From an uncultured Treponema sp. (GTDB lineage: Bacteria > Spirochaetota > Spirochaetia > Treponematales > Treponemataceae): a DNA stretch of 64,000 nt. The translations under genes and the position numbers were made by a program. The stretch lies in NCBI GenBank assembly GCA_900319625.1, contig ONPD01000005.1, positions 124,001 to 188,000 of the forward strand, written 5' to 3'. This document shows, in pieces, positions 53,496 to 62,080 of this stretch (positions are counted from its first letter, which is position 1; each line of letters starts with the position of its first letter). The notes below the pieces were generated by a model that had not been told where the DNA came from, ran no database searches, and was given only the letters and a program-made list of their open reading frames with translations.

Positions 53496-54128
53496 TTATT
53501 TCTTAAAAATCTCTTCAAATTTTCCAAGAAGCACATCTGTTTCAATAGAAGCATCCAAATCTGTAATTGCTCCCTTGTCACGGTAGAACTTGATGAGAGG
53601 TTCTGTCTGCTCGCGGTAAACATCCATACGGTGAAGGATTGATTCCTGTTTGTCGTCATCGCGCTGGTAGAGTTCGCCGCCACATTTGTCGCAAACGCCT
53701 TCTACTTTTGGTGGAAGAGTAAGAACGTTGAAGTTAGCACCGCAAGCCTTACATACACGGCGTGTAGAAAGACGGCGGATTACGATTTCGTCCTTGATTT
53801 CAAAGTTTACAACCTTTACATCGTCACAAATCTTTGTGAACATTTCTGCCTGAGGAATTGTGCGTGGGAAACCATCAAGAATGTATCCGTTCTTGCAGTC
53901 TGGCTGAGAAAGGCGGTCTTTTACAAGTTCGCAAGTCAAATCATCGCTTACAAGTGAACCTGAATCGATGATAGCCTTAACCTTAACTCCAAGCGGAGTC
54001 TGATTCTTAATATTTGCACGGAAAATATCACCTGTTGAAATATGAGGAATTTTGTACTCTTCAGCTACTTTTACTGCGAGAGAACCTTTACCAGCTCCCG
54101 GTGGTCCTAAAAAAATAAAATTGTTCAT
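53496..54128 (-). CDS. adk: adenylate kinase with zinc-type lid
   Basis: A 210-residue AMP kinase (ATP + AMP to 2 ADP). The P-loop GPPGAGKGS is at residues 8-16, the AMP-binding DGFPRT at 85-90, and four cysteines C126, C129, C146 and C149 form a zinc-binding lid, as in Gram-positive and many other bacterial enzymes. A GGAG ribosome binding site and a TATAAT at 54157-54162 precede the gene, giving an ordinary leader. Confidence 0.96.
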   Translation of the reverse strand: MNNFIFLGPPGAGKGSLAVKVAEEYKIPHISTGDIFRANIKNQTPLGVKVKAIIDSGSLVSDDLTCELVKDRLSQPDCKNGYILDGFPRTIPQAEMFTKICDDVKVVNFEIKDEIVIRRLSTRRVCKACGANFNVLTLPPKVEGVCDKCGGELYQRDDDKQESILHRMDVYREQTEPLIKFYRDKGAITDLDASIETDVLLGKFEEIFKK

Positions 54129-54166
54129 TTATAGCTCCTAAAATTTTAATTGTCTTATTATATATG

Positions 54167-56239
54167 TTAAACCTTAAACTGGTCTACCTGCTGGCCAATC
54201 TGATTGATTGATTCTCCAATCTGATCAGAAACCTCGCGTAGGGCACTTCCGGTTTCGTTGATTTTCTTTGCACCAATGCTCATTTCTTCCATACTCTGAG
54301 TCATTGCCATAGCGGCATTCTGAAGAGTCTGAACTTCATTAAGAATCATCTTGTTACCTTCTTCCATTTCTGAAGAGGCATTCTTTACTTCAAGGGTGCT
54401 GTCCTGCATATTATGAAGGGCTTCTGTAATCTGCTTAGAACCTTCATTCTGTTCTTCCATTGCCGACTTAATCTGCATTACAAGGGCATCAGTTTCCTCA
54501 AGCTTTTTAGAAACCGATTCAAAGGCAACGCTTGCTTCCGAACTTGCAGAAACAACTTCACCAATTGATTCCTTGATGTTTGTCAGCTGATTTCCGATTG
54601 TCTTAGACTGGGCTGATGAAGTTTCAGAAAGCTTACGGATTTCATCAGCAACAACGGCAAATCCCTTACCGGCTTCACCGGCATGAGCAGCTTCGATTGC
54701 GGCGTTCATAGCAAGAAGGTTTGTCTGGCTTGCAATATTTGCAATTGCAACGTTAGCTTCCTGCAGCATCTGAGACTGAGTTTCAATCTGTTCAATGCGG
54801 TCATTTACAGCCTTCTGCTTATCAATTCCCACCTGAGAGTTTGAACGCAGGTCTGCGAAGGAATGTGCCATCTTATCCATAGAAAGATTTACAGAAGAGA
54901 TATTTCCAATCATCTGCTCTACAGCGGCAGAAGCCTGGGTAACTCCGCTGGACTGAGTCTGAACCATACGGCCAAGTGATTCAATATTAGAAGCAATCTC
55001 GGTAACAGCACCGGCAGTCTGATTAACGCTCTGGTTCTGTCCTTCAATCTGGCGCTTCATACTGTCAATATTTGCAATAATCTCTGTGATTGAGCTTGCT
55101 GTATCCTGAGTTGAAGTATTAAGGTTTTCACCGGCAACCATAAGTTCATCCTTAGAAGACTTAACATCACCAATGATTGTCTGAAGCTTTTCACTGAATT
55201 TATTAAAGCCGTTTACAACTTCACCAATTTCATCATTTGCAGTTGCATTAAGACGACGGGTCAAATCAGCATCACCAGAAGCAATTCCGTTGATTGCGTC
55301 ACTTACATTCTTAAGTGGTTTTATAGAAATACGAACAACCATTACTCCAACAATAACCGCAACAACCAGCGAAAGCACAGTAATGATAATCATTGCTATA
55401 AGAAGTTCTGTGATTCCAAAATAGAAGTCTTTATAAGGAGCAATACAAACTGCAGACCAGTCACTTCCTTCAATAGGCTGGAAAGAAACTGCAAATTTCA
55501 TCTTGTTAATTTCGTCATAATAAACTTCTGCAGCTGTTTCTCCCTTCATAATCTGATCAAGAATCGGGAGGAAGCCCTGGCATGAAGCATCCTTTGCAAG
55601 AGTATTTTCTTCAACCAGCTTCTGATTCTGATGAGCAACATATCGTCCGCTGGTACGGCTTATTACAAAAGGATGAGAATCCTTTCCTACCGTAAGAGTA
55701 GTCATTGTATGACACAAATCTTCAGCAACAACAACAGCTGTAAGTTCACCAATCTGGCGTCCATTATTTCCTTTTACAGGCACTGCATAATAGATACACA
55801 AGTGTCCGTTTGTCTTAGACCAGTCAGGATCCATTATCGCATTTTTTCCCCGCATAGCCTCGGCAATATATCCACGGGAACTCATATCATGATAAGCACC
55901 GGTTGTAGAATAGCCGAAACCTTTTTCATCGTAATAACCGAAACCCATATATCTGCTCTGACCTTCGGTTACAGTATTGGCAAGAATCCATTTTTCTTTA
56001 TCATCAACTGTTGGATCTTCTATAATAGAAAGGCCCGCAATAGATTCAAGCATTTTAAATTCACGGTCATTTATGAGCTGAATTTTGGCAGCAACTGTAT
56101 GAGCAAGATTAAGGTTTCCGGCTTCAACAGCCTCAGTCAATTCCTCTTTTGATTTGTTATAGCTAAAGGAAACAATTACTCCTGCAGTTAAAAAAATCAA
56201 ACAAAGTAAAGCAAGCGAAATTTTAGTTTTTATTCCCAT
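54167..56239 (-). CDS. methyl-accepting chemotaxis protein with dCache-type sensor
   Basis: A 690-residue chemoreceptor. A membrane helix near residues 7-28, a large extracytoplasmic sensor (about 30-280) of Cache type with [20 protein letters not shown] and [13 protein letters not shown] segments, a second helix near 282-308, a HAMP domain and a long coiled-coil cytoplasmic domain. The kinase-control tip [20 protein letters not shown] is exact. It directs motility toward a small ligand, possibly an amino acid or organic acid; ligand unknown. Confidence 0.95.
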   Translation of the reverse strand: MGIKTKISLALLCLIFLTAGVIVSFSYNKSKEELTEAVEAGNLNLAHTVAAKIQLINDREFKMLESIAGLSIIEDPTVDDKEKWILANTVTEGQSRYMGFGYYDEKGFGYSTTGAYHDMSSRGYIAEAMRGKNAIMDPDWSKTNGHLCIYYAVPVKGNNGRQIGELTAVVVAEDLCHTMTTLTVGKDSHPFVISRTSGRYVAHQNQKLVEENTLAKDASCQGFLPILDQIMKGETAAEVYYDEINKMKFAVSFQPIEGSDWSAVCIAPYKDFYFGITELLIAMIIITVLSLVVAVIVGVMVVRISIKPLKNVSDAINGIASGDADLTRRLNATANDEIGEVVNGFNKFSEKLQTIIGDVKSSKDELMVAGENLNTSTQDTASSITEIIANIDSMKRQIEGQNQSVNQTAGAVTEIASNIESLGRMVQTQSSGVTQASAAVEQMIGNISSVNLSMDKMAHSFADLRSNSQVGIDKQKAVNDRIEQIETQSQMLQEANVAIANIASQTNLLAMNAAIEAAHAGEAGKGFAVVADEIRKLSETSSAQSKTIGNQLTNIKESIGEVVSASSEASVAFESVSKKLEETDALVMQIKSAMEEQNEGSKQITEALHNMQDSTLEVKNASSEMEEGNKMILNEVQTLQNAAMAMTQSMEEMSIGAKKINETGSALREVSDQIGESINQIGQQVDQFKV

Positions 56240-56277
56240 GTACTTCTCCTGAAAATCATTAAAAGAGTATGGTAATG

Positions 56278-56306
56278 ATTATAACACGACTTTATTTTCT
56301 TGTAAA
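56278..56306 (-). promoter_or_regulatory. promoter of the chemoreceptor gene
   Basis: TTTACA (56301-56306), a 17-base spacer and TATAAT (56278-56283) on the minus strand. The leader is about 32 bases and carries GGAG before the ATG at 56239. Confidence 0.75.
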
Positions 56307-56371
56307 AATTTTTGTTTTTTCTTGCCCAATCAATTTTTTTTTATTATTTTTAGTGGTAAAGAAAAAATAAC

Positions 56372-56391
56372 GCGGGTTCACATAAACCCGC
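56372..56391 (+). other. stem-loop in the groES leader
   Basis: GCGGGTT (56372-56378) and AACCCGC (56385-56391) form a perfect 7-base stem with a 6-base loop, ending 7 bases before the AGGAGA ribosome binding site. No CIRCE (TTAGCACTC-type) operator is present. A weak TTGCCC / TATTTT pair (56322-56327 / 56345-56350, 17 bases apart) could be the promoter. Confidence 0.5.
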
Positions 56392-56409
56392 TTTGACAGG
56401 AGATAAAAA

Positions 56410-56682
56410 ATGAAAGTTAAACCATTAGCAGACAGAGTTCTTGTAAAAAATGACAAGGCAGAGACAAAAACAGCAAGCGGACTCATCATTCCGGAAGCTG
56501 CTCAGGAAAAAACTCAGACTGCATGTGTCGTAGAAGTAGGACCTGGAACTGATGATGTAAAAATCACAGTAAAAAAAGGCGACCGCATTATGTACGACAA
56601 ATATTCTGGAACACAGATAAAAATTGACGGCGAAGACCACCTCATTCTTAAGATGAGCGACATCATCGCAGTTATTGAATAA
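56410..56682 (+). CDS. groES: co-chaperonin GroES
   Basis: A 90-residue GroES, normal size, with KVKPLADRVLVKNDKAETKTASG, the mobile loop SGLIIPEAAQEK and the C-terminal VGDR-like KKGDRIMYDKYSG. It caps GroEL and helps folding. groEL is not next to it; instead a convergent TPR gene follows and overlaps the last 11 bases. AGGAGA 7 bases before the ATG is a good ribosome binding site. Confidence 0.96.
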   Translation: MKVKPLADRVLVKNDKAETKTASGLIIPEAAQEKTQTACVVEVGPGTDDVKITVKKGDRIMYDKYSGTQIKIDGEDHLILKMSDIIAVIE

Positions 56683-58519
56683 CACGTATTTTCGTTCTAA
56701 GTAAGAACGCCTTTTCGTTTTCGTTATCTATACTGTAGGCATAGTCAGCGGAACGGAGGGCGTTTTTTGTATCCCCTGACGCAGCATAAATATTTGCCAG
56801 TCTGTAAAAAATCTGACTTCTAAGCTTATAATTCACTTCCCTTCCGCCAGCCTTTCCATACAATTCCATAGACTTCTGCTTATTTCCGTCGGCAAAATAC
56901 ATATCTGCAAGATTCATACAGGAAGCTGTTCCGACACGGGTTGAAACCTGACCATCTGAAGTAAGAGCGCCGCTTTCATAAACACAGAATTCATAAATTC
57001 TGAAGGCTTCTGTCTGTTTTTTCTGCATACAGGCAAAATAAGCACCGAATTCCGCCATAGGAAGATTGATTTCCTTTACACGCTCAGCAAACTGAACAAA
57101 AAAATCATCTTTATCATTAAAGTGATATTTGTCATAAATATATTTGTAGAAAAGTCCCCAGGCATCATCATTCTGTTTTGTAGATAAAAGGAAATTAAGG
57201 GCATACTGAACCAGCAGCTCCTTATATTTTTCGCCGTCCTGATAATTATTTTCAAGAATTGTCCAAAGGTCACGGGTTTTCTCTTTTATAGTGATATTTT
57301 TATCTGCCTTGTAGTTCAAATCAAGCTTTTCCATTTCCAGGTAAGGCTCCTTCCCCCTTGCAAGGCACTGATTAATTCTGTAAAGAGCGTCACTTAAAGG
57401 AATCTTGCGGCGGTTATCGTATTTTTCCATGCTGAGACTTGAAATTCCAGCCCGCCTCAAAGCCTTGATTTCATCATCTTCTTCGCGTTCCAGACTTGAT
57501 TCATAAGCAAAATCTGCATACAAAATCAGAGCCGGAACAAAATCAGGATAAGTATTTACGATATCAAAAAGGAGATCTGCTGTAGTATTTTCGTCCTTCT
57601 GATTCTGAGCCCAGATTGCGCTGTTCACCATAATTACAGGAACAAGATTTTCATCCCCCTTCTTTTTTGGAAGGGAAAGTATTTCATCAAGGATTTCCTG
57701 ACGGATATTTTCGGCGCCCTCAAAATCGGAAAGAGACATATACGCATCAGATTCAAGGGCAATCTGAGCGATTTTCGTAGTTTTGAACAGATTTGTATTC
57801 TGATAGTCTTTTAGATAAGACTTTGAAATTTCTACCGCACTGATTGAATCAAAATATTCCCCACCGTCATAAAGCACGATTGCCCAGAAAAAGGCATCAT
57901 CAGCGTCAGAATAAGCTTCCGGTTTAAGGGCAGCGGCAGCCTTAAAGTCACCCTTGCACAAGAGATTTACGGCACAGTTTTTCAGCCAGATAGAATTATG
58001 ACTTCCTGTATAAGCATCAAAGAAAACAGAAAAATACTGGTCCTGCCTGAAAAAATCAAATTTTTCCCGGACATTTTCCGGACTGTCTGCCTTGCGCAAA
58101 GCAAGTTCAGAAAAAATTGAACCGTATTTTGTTCCTTTTAGCTTCTGAGCATATTTTTCAGCCTCATCAAAACTCTGCTTGCCAATAAGGTATTTTGAAT
58201 AAACTGCAAGCAGCTCAGGATTTGACGAATGTTTTGAAAGCGCTTTTTTTATAAGTTTTTCGGCGGCCGAAGACTCAGAAAGCTGAACATAGCGTCGGTA
58301 AATACCAAGATAAGACCAGGAATCTACAGCCTTTTTTTGCAGCTTTTTCAGCTCTTTTACAGCCTGTTTTTTCTGGTTCTGTAAAATCAGGGAATCAATA
58401 ATTTCAAGACGATTTGTTAAAGACTTTTGCTCCGCCTTCATCCTGCAGGAAGAAAGGCAGAGCAAAGAAAGAAATGAAAGGATTAATAATAAAAAACTAC
58501 TCTTTTTTACCAGCTTCAT
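56672..58519 (-). CDS. large TPR-repeat lipoprotein
   Basis: A 615-residue lipoprotein (signal LCLSSC, Cys25) made of helical TPR-like pairs, for example AEKLIKKALSKHSSNPELLAVY, GKQSFDEAEKYAQKL and ANIYAASGDTKNALRSADYAYSI. Such proteins scaffold envelope complexes. It overlaps nusB by 23 bases and probably belongs to the same unit as nusB and the SurA-like gene. It overlaps groES (opposite strand) by 11 bases with no terminator. Confidence 0.85.
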   Translation of the reverse strand: MKLVKKSSFLLLILSFLSLLCLSSCRMKAEQKSLTNRLEIIDSLILQNQKKQAVKELKKLQKKAVDSWSYLGIYRRYVQLSESSAAEKLIKKALSKHSSNPELLAVYSKYLIGKQSFDEAEKYAQKLKGTKYGSIFSELALRKADSPENVREKFDFFRQDQYFSVFFDAYTGSHNSIWLKNCAVNLLCKGDFKAAAALKPEAYSDADDAFFWAIVLYDGGEYFDSISAVEISKSYLKDYQNTNLFKTTKIAQIALESDAYMSLSDFEGAENIRQEILDEILSLPKKKGDENLVPVIMVNSAIWAQNQKDENTTADLLFDIVNTYPDFVPALILYADFAYESSLEREEDDEIKALRRAGISSLSMEKYDNRRKIPLSDALYRINQCLARGKEPYLEMEKLDLNYKADKNITIKEKTRDLWTILENNYQDGEKYKELLVQYALNFLLSTKQNDDAWGLFYKYIYDKYHFNDKDDFFVQFAERVKEINLPMAEFGAYFACMQKKQTEAFRIYEFCVYESGALTSDGQVSTRVGTASCMNLADMYFADGNKQKSMELYGKAGGREVNYKLRSQIFYRLANIYAASGDTKNALRSADYAYSIDNENEKAFLLRTKIRVIQ

Positions 58520-58961
58520 CTTTTCCTATTTTATCAAGCACGGCATTAATAAATTTATAGGAATCATCGGTACCAAAATCCTTGGAAATCTTAACAGCCT
58601 CATCAATAATAATCTGAGGTGAAGTTCCGCTCTGGTACTTCATTTCATAAATACTTGTTCGGAGTATTGCGAGGGTAACTTTATTAATGCGTTCAAGAGA
58701 CCAGTCTTTAGTAAGATGAGATTTAATCAATCCATCAATTTCTGAGATGTGGTCTACAGTTCCAGAAGCGATCAGACTGGCAAAAGTCTGCTCTTCTTTT
58801 GAACTTTCCTTTACTACATTAACAACATTTTCCTCAGCCCCAGTAAATTCTGAATCCTTCTGGAGCCATGAGAATGTAAGCAAATCTTCGAGCGAAGCCT
58901 TTGTTGCTTCCCAGGAAAACAAAACCTGGAATGCAAGAATTCTACCTTTTCTTCTGGACAC
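58497..58961 (-). CDS. nusB: transcription antitermination factor NusB
   Basis: A 154-residue all-helical NusB with RRKGRILAFQVLFSWE at the start, RINKVTLAILRTSIYEMKYQ in the middle and INAVLDKIGKDEAGK at the end. It binds boxA RNA with NusE to aid rRNA transcription. It starts 1 base after the SurA-like gene and its end overlaps the TPR gene. Normal length. Confidence 0.93.
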   Translation of the reverse strand: MSRRKGRILAFQVLFSWEATKASLEDLLTFSWLQKDSEFTGAEENVVNVVKESSKEEQTFASLIASGTVDHISEIDGLIKSHLTKDWSLERINKVTLAILRTSIYEMKYQSGTSPQIIIDEAVKISKDFGTDDSYKFINAVLDKIGKDEAGKKE

Positions 58962-58962
58962 T

Positions 58963-60048
58963 CTAGTTCTCCCAGCTTAAAAGCTTATCAAGTGCAGCAT
59001 CTTTTTTCTTCATCTCAACATTGTCAGGAGTATTTAACGAATCTGCAAGCTGCTGAGCGGCGTACTGAACGTACTGCATCTGTTTCTGCTGAGCAAGATT
59101 ACCGCGGATGTAGTCGTAAACAGTTACAGTTGTGTCAGGCTGAACTACATCACCGATTGCAAGCATTTTAGCCTCATATTTTTTACCAAACTTCAAGAAT
59201 CTGAAATCCTGTGAAGTTTCCTTAATATCTGTTACAAAGCCTTCTTTCTGATTGAAGAGGTTTCTCAAATCTTCAAAAGAATATCCAAGTCTCTGAGCAT
59301 TTGGTTCAGTTTTAGAAATAAGAATTTCTCCAGCCTGGAAGCCTGAGTTTTCCTGCTGTGACTGAGCAATAAGCTGGTCTTTTGTAATTTTGTTATCAAT
59401 AAGCTGATTTCTGAAACCATTAACCTTGTTACGTGCTGCGTCAGCATTGTCGCCCTTTGATACGATAACAACAAAAGCCTTCATCATATCATTCCATACA
59501 AAGGAAGCCTTGTTACTGTCGTAGAAAGCACGGATTTCATCATCAGTTGGAGCAACACCCTGAATTTCAGCCTGCTTTGCCTTTACAACATACTGCTGAA
59601 GCATAAGCTGATTCTTCAAGGTCTGCTTATATTCAGTTTTGTTCATTCCAACCTGCTTCTGCAGAAGCTCATCAAGAGTTACACCCTGAGTCTGTTTTAC
59701 AATGTCATCAAGTTCTTTTTCTGAAACATTAACGCCAAGCTGCTGGCTCATTCCCTGAATAAAATACTGATCAACTGCAGAGTCAGGAATTGAAATTCCA
59801 TCTTTCTGGGCAGCCTGAATCATCAATTTTTCCTTAATGATTGTATCAAGCACTTCTTTTCTTTCTGCAACTGTAAGCTTACGTCCCAGCTGCTTTTCAT
59901 AAGGTAAAACGCGAGCCTTTACCTGCTTAACTGTTACGGTCTCGCTTTTATTAAGTTTTACGATTGCAAGAGGCTGCAAATCTGACTGGGCAAAAGCAGC
60001 TCCAAAAGCAGCAAAAATCATAAAACAAACAAGGGCTAATTTTTTCAT
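58963..60048 (-). CDS. SurA/PpiC-like periplasmic chaperone (foldase)
   Basis: A 361-residue exported protein (signal MKKLALVCFMIFAAFGAAFA) with a SurA N-terminal chaperone-like region (LTVAERKEVLDTIIKEKLMIQAA, DELLQKQVGMNKTEYKQTLKN) and a weak parvulin-like middle without a clear catalytic signature. It matches the position and type of the T. pallidum protein named Tpn39b as I recall it. It probably helps outer membrane proteins fold. An ordinary operon start was not found; the alaS gene lies 79 bases upstream. Confidence 0.85.
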   Translation of the reverse strand: MKKLALVCFMIFAAFGAAFAQSDLQPLAIVKLNKSETVTVKQVKARVLPYEKQLGRKLTVAERKEVLDTIIKEKLMIQAAQKDGISIPDSAVDQYFIQGMSQQLGVNVSEKELDDIVKQTQGVTLDELLQKQVGMNKTEYKQTLKNQLMLQQYVVKAKQAEIQGVAPTDDEIRAFYDSNKASFVWNDMMKAFVVIVSKGDNADAARNKVNGFRNQLIDNKITKDQLIAQSQQENSGFQAGEILISKTEPNAQRLGYSFEDLRNLFNQKEGFVTDIKETSQDFRFLKFGKKYEAKMLAIGDVVQPDTTVTVYDYIRGNLAQQKQMQYVQYAAQQLADSLNTPDNVEMKKKDAALDKLLSWEN

Positions 60049-60127
60049 TTATATTTCCTTTTTATAGTTTTCTACTTTATTAAATAACAAATTCAGCCAT
60101 TAATGGTTACAGGCTGTGTCTGCCGAT

Positions 60128-61957
60128 TTACTTATCTAACGGAAGACCTGTTCCTGCAACAATTACAGCGCGGATTCGGCGTACACCAGCAGAAGAAGAC
60201 TGTTCCTTCTGAATCTTGAACTGGCCAATCTGAGCTGTGTGCTGAACGTGAGGTCCACCGCAAACTTCCTTGCTGAACCAGTCGTTTTTAGGGTCACGGC
60301 CGATTGTGTAAACCTTTACATCTTCACCATACTTGTTGGTAAAGAGGGCTCGGGCACCTTCAGCCTTAGCCTTATCAAGAGGCATAACTTCCATTGTAAC
60401 AGGAAGATCTTCCTCAATCTTCTTATTTACAATGTCTTCTACCATCTGAATCTCATCCTTAGTCATCGGACGTTCAAATGTAAAGTCAAAGCGCATACGC
60501 TCGTTGTTGATATTTGAACCTTTCTGAGCAACCTGGTCACCGAGAACGTTTACCAGAGCCTGCTGCAAAAGGTGTGTTGCAGTGTGATATTTTGTTGTGA
60601 TTTCTGACTGCTCAGCAAGACCACCCTTAGCGGCACCTGCATCAACAGTTTTCGATGCTTCCTGATGCTTGCGTTCAGCTTCCTTAAAGCCTTCTACGTC
60701 AACTGTAAAACCGTTTTCAGCACCAAGCTCCTGAGTAAGCTCAAGAGGATAGCCGTATGTTTCGTAAAGATTGTAAGCAACCTTTCCGCTGATGATTTTC
60801 TTAGGATTTTTCATCAGGTTTGGAAGAAGCTTCTGGAATTCTGCCTCACCCTTCTTAAGTGTAAGACGGAATTTAGCTTCCTCAGCTGTAAGCTCGTGAT
60901 AAACTTTTTCACTGTTGGCTTCAAGCTCAGGATAAGGGCCTTTGAAATTTTCTACGACAGTTTTTGCAACCTCTGCCATAAAGTCTTTTTCGATACCGAG
61001 CTTCATTCCGTGGCGGACTGCACGGCGGATAAGGCGGCGAAGAACGTAACCTGCACCTACGCGGTCCGGAGTAACTCCACGCTGATCGCCGAGAATAAAT
61101 ACAGAAGAACGTGTGTGGTCAGCGATAATGCGGACAGACTTATCTTTTTCTTCGTCACTGCCGTATGTATAGCCTGAAAGATTTTCGATAGTTTTAATAA
61201 TCGGCTGGAAAACTTCTGTAAGGTAAACAGATGTTTTTCCCTGCAGGATACAGTTTGTACGTTCAAGTCCCATACCTGTATCAACGTTTTTCTTCTCGAG
61301 TGGGAGAAGAGTTTTTTCATCTACGCGGTTGTACTGCATGAAAACGTTGTTCCAGATTTCCATCCAGTTAGCGGAATCTGTTCCCTTGTTTGAACCTACA
61401 GGAGGAAGACCTTCGCCAACCCAGTAGAAAATTTCTGTATCAGGACCACAAGGGCCGGTAGGACCTGCTGCCCACCAGTTATCGCTTGCAGGAAGATATG
61501 CGATTTTGTCTTCCGGCATTCCGTTATCCTTCCAATAACCTGCGGCTTCTTCATCGCGAGGGGCATTTTCGTCACCGGCAAAAACAGTTACCGAAATCTT
61601 TTTCGGATCAAGACCAAGCCAGTCCTTGCTTGTAAGGAATTCATATGAAAATGCGATTGATTCTTTTTTGAAGTAGTCTCCCAGAGACCAGTTACCGAGC
61701 ATTTCAAAACAGGTAAGATGAGAAGGGTCACCTACCTCTTCAATATCGCCGGTACGAATACATTTCTGATAGTCAGTAAGACGAGTGCCCGCAGGGTGCT
61801 TTTCACCAAGAAGATAAGGAACTAGAGGGTGCATACCTGCCATTGTAAACAAAACAGAAGGGTCGTTTTCTGGAATTAAAGACTGACCCGAAATTTCAAC
61901 ATGATTTTTACTCTTAAAAAACTCAATATATTTTGAGCGAAGTTCATTAGCGTTCAT
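60128..61957 (-). CDS. alaS: alanyl-tRNA synthetase, short form without C-Ala domain
   Basis: A 609-residue enzyme. The class II catalytic core (GNWSLGDYFKKESI, MGLERTNCILQGK), tRNA-recognition region and editing domain (HTATHLLQQAL and CGGPHV, HxxxH...CxxxH zinc ligands) are all present, but the protein ends about 35 residues after CGGPHV, with no C-terminal dimerising domain. E. coli AlaRS has about 876 residues; short forms near 590-610 are known in spirochaetes. The ATG is 8 bases after TATAAT and without a ribosome binding site. Confidence 0.95.
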   Translation of the reverse strand: MNANELRSKYIEFFKSKNHVEISGQSLIPENDPSVLFTMAGMHPLVPYLLGEKHPAGTRLTDYQKCIRTGDIEEVGDPSHLTCFEMLGNWSLGDYFKKESIAFSYEFLTSKDWLGLDPKKISVTVFAGDENAPRDEEAAGYWKDNGMPEDKIAYLPASDNWWAAGPTGPCGPDTEIFYWVGEGLPPVGSNKGTDSANWMEIWNNVFMQYNRVDEKTLLPLEKKNVDTGMGLERTNCILQGKTSVYLTEVFQPIIKTIENLSGYTYGSDEEKDKSVRIIADHTRSSVFILGDQRGVTPDRVGAGYVLRRLIRRAVRHGMKLGIEKDFMAEVAKTVVENFKGPYPELEANSEKVYHELTAEEAKFRLTLKKGEAEFQKLLPNLMKNPKKIISGKVAYNLYETYGYPLELTQELGAENGFTVDVEGFKEAERKHQEASKTVDAGAAKGGLAEQSEITTKYHTATHLLQQALVNVLGDQVAQKGSNINNERMRFDFTFERPMTKDEIQMVEDIVNKKIEEDLPVTMEVMPLDKAKAEGARALFTNKYGEDVKVYTIGRDPKNDWFSKEVCGGPHVQHTAQIGQFKIQKEQSSSAGVRRIRAVIVAGTGLPLDK

Positions 61958-61965
61958 AAATTGAA

Positions 61966-61971
61966 ATTATA
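61966..61971 (-). promoter_or_regulatory. -10 hexamer of alaS, near-leaderless
   Basis: A perfect TATAAT on the minus strand with 8 bases to the ATG at 61957, and TTCCCA (61989-61994) 17 bases upstream as a possible -35. The predicted leader is 2 bases. Confidence 0.6.
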
Positions 61972-61997
61972 TTGAAAATACAAAAGTTTGGGAATAT

Positions 61998-62068
61998 ACG
62001 ATGGCCGCAATGCCATTCACCAACTTCCAGACATACCGAGCCATCGTTTAACATTTTGCAAGGCAAAA
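61998..62068 (-). other. alternative-pairing hairpin region between the 62081 gene and alaS
   Basis: ACGATGGC (61998-62005 on plus) can pair with GCCATCGT (62040-62047), or its ATGGC part with GCCAT at 62012-62016. A separate small hairpin TTTTGC-AAG-GCAAAA lies at 62054-62068. All lie upstream of the alaS promoter and downstream of the next gene's stop, so they are more likely a 3' structure or repeat remnant than an alaS leader. Confidence 0.45.
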
Positions 62069-62080
62069 AGTTGTTTGGGA

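Noticed and set aside
56240..56409. CIRCE operator before groES
   Set aside because: No TTAGCACTC / GAGTGCTAA inverted pair was found.
61958..62080. T-box or riboswitch-like leader of alaS
   Set aside because: A perfect TATAAT at 61966-61971 lies between the hairpins and the start codon, so they would not be in the alaS mRNA from that promoter. No T-box consensus was seen.
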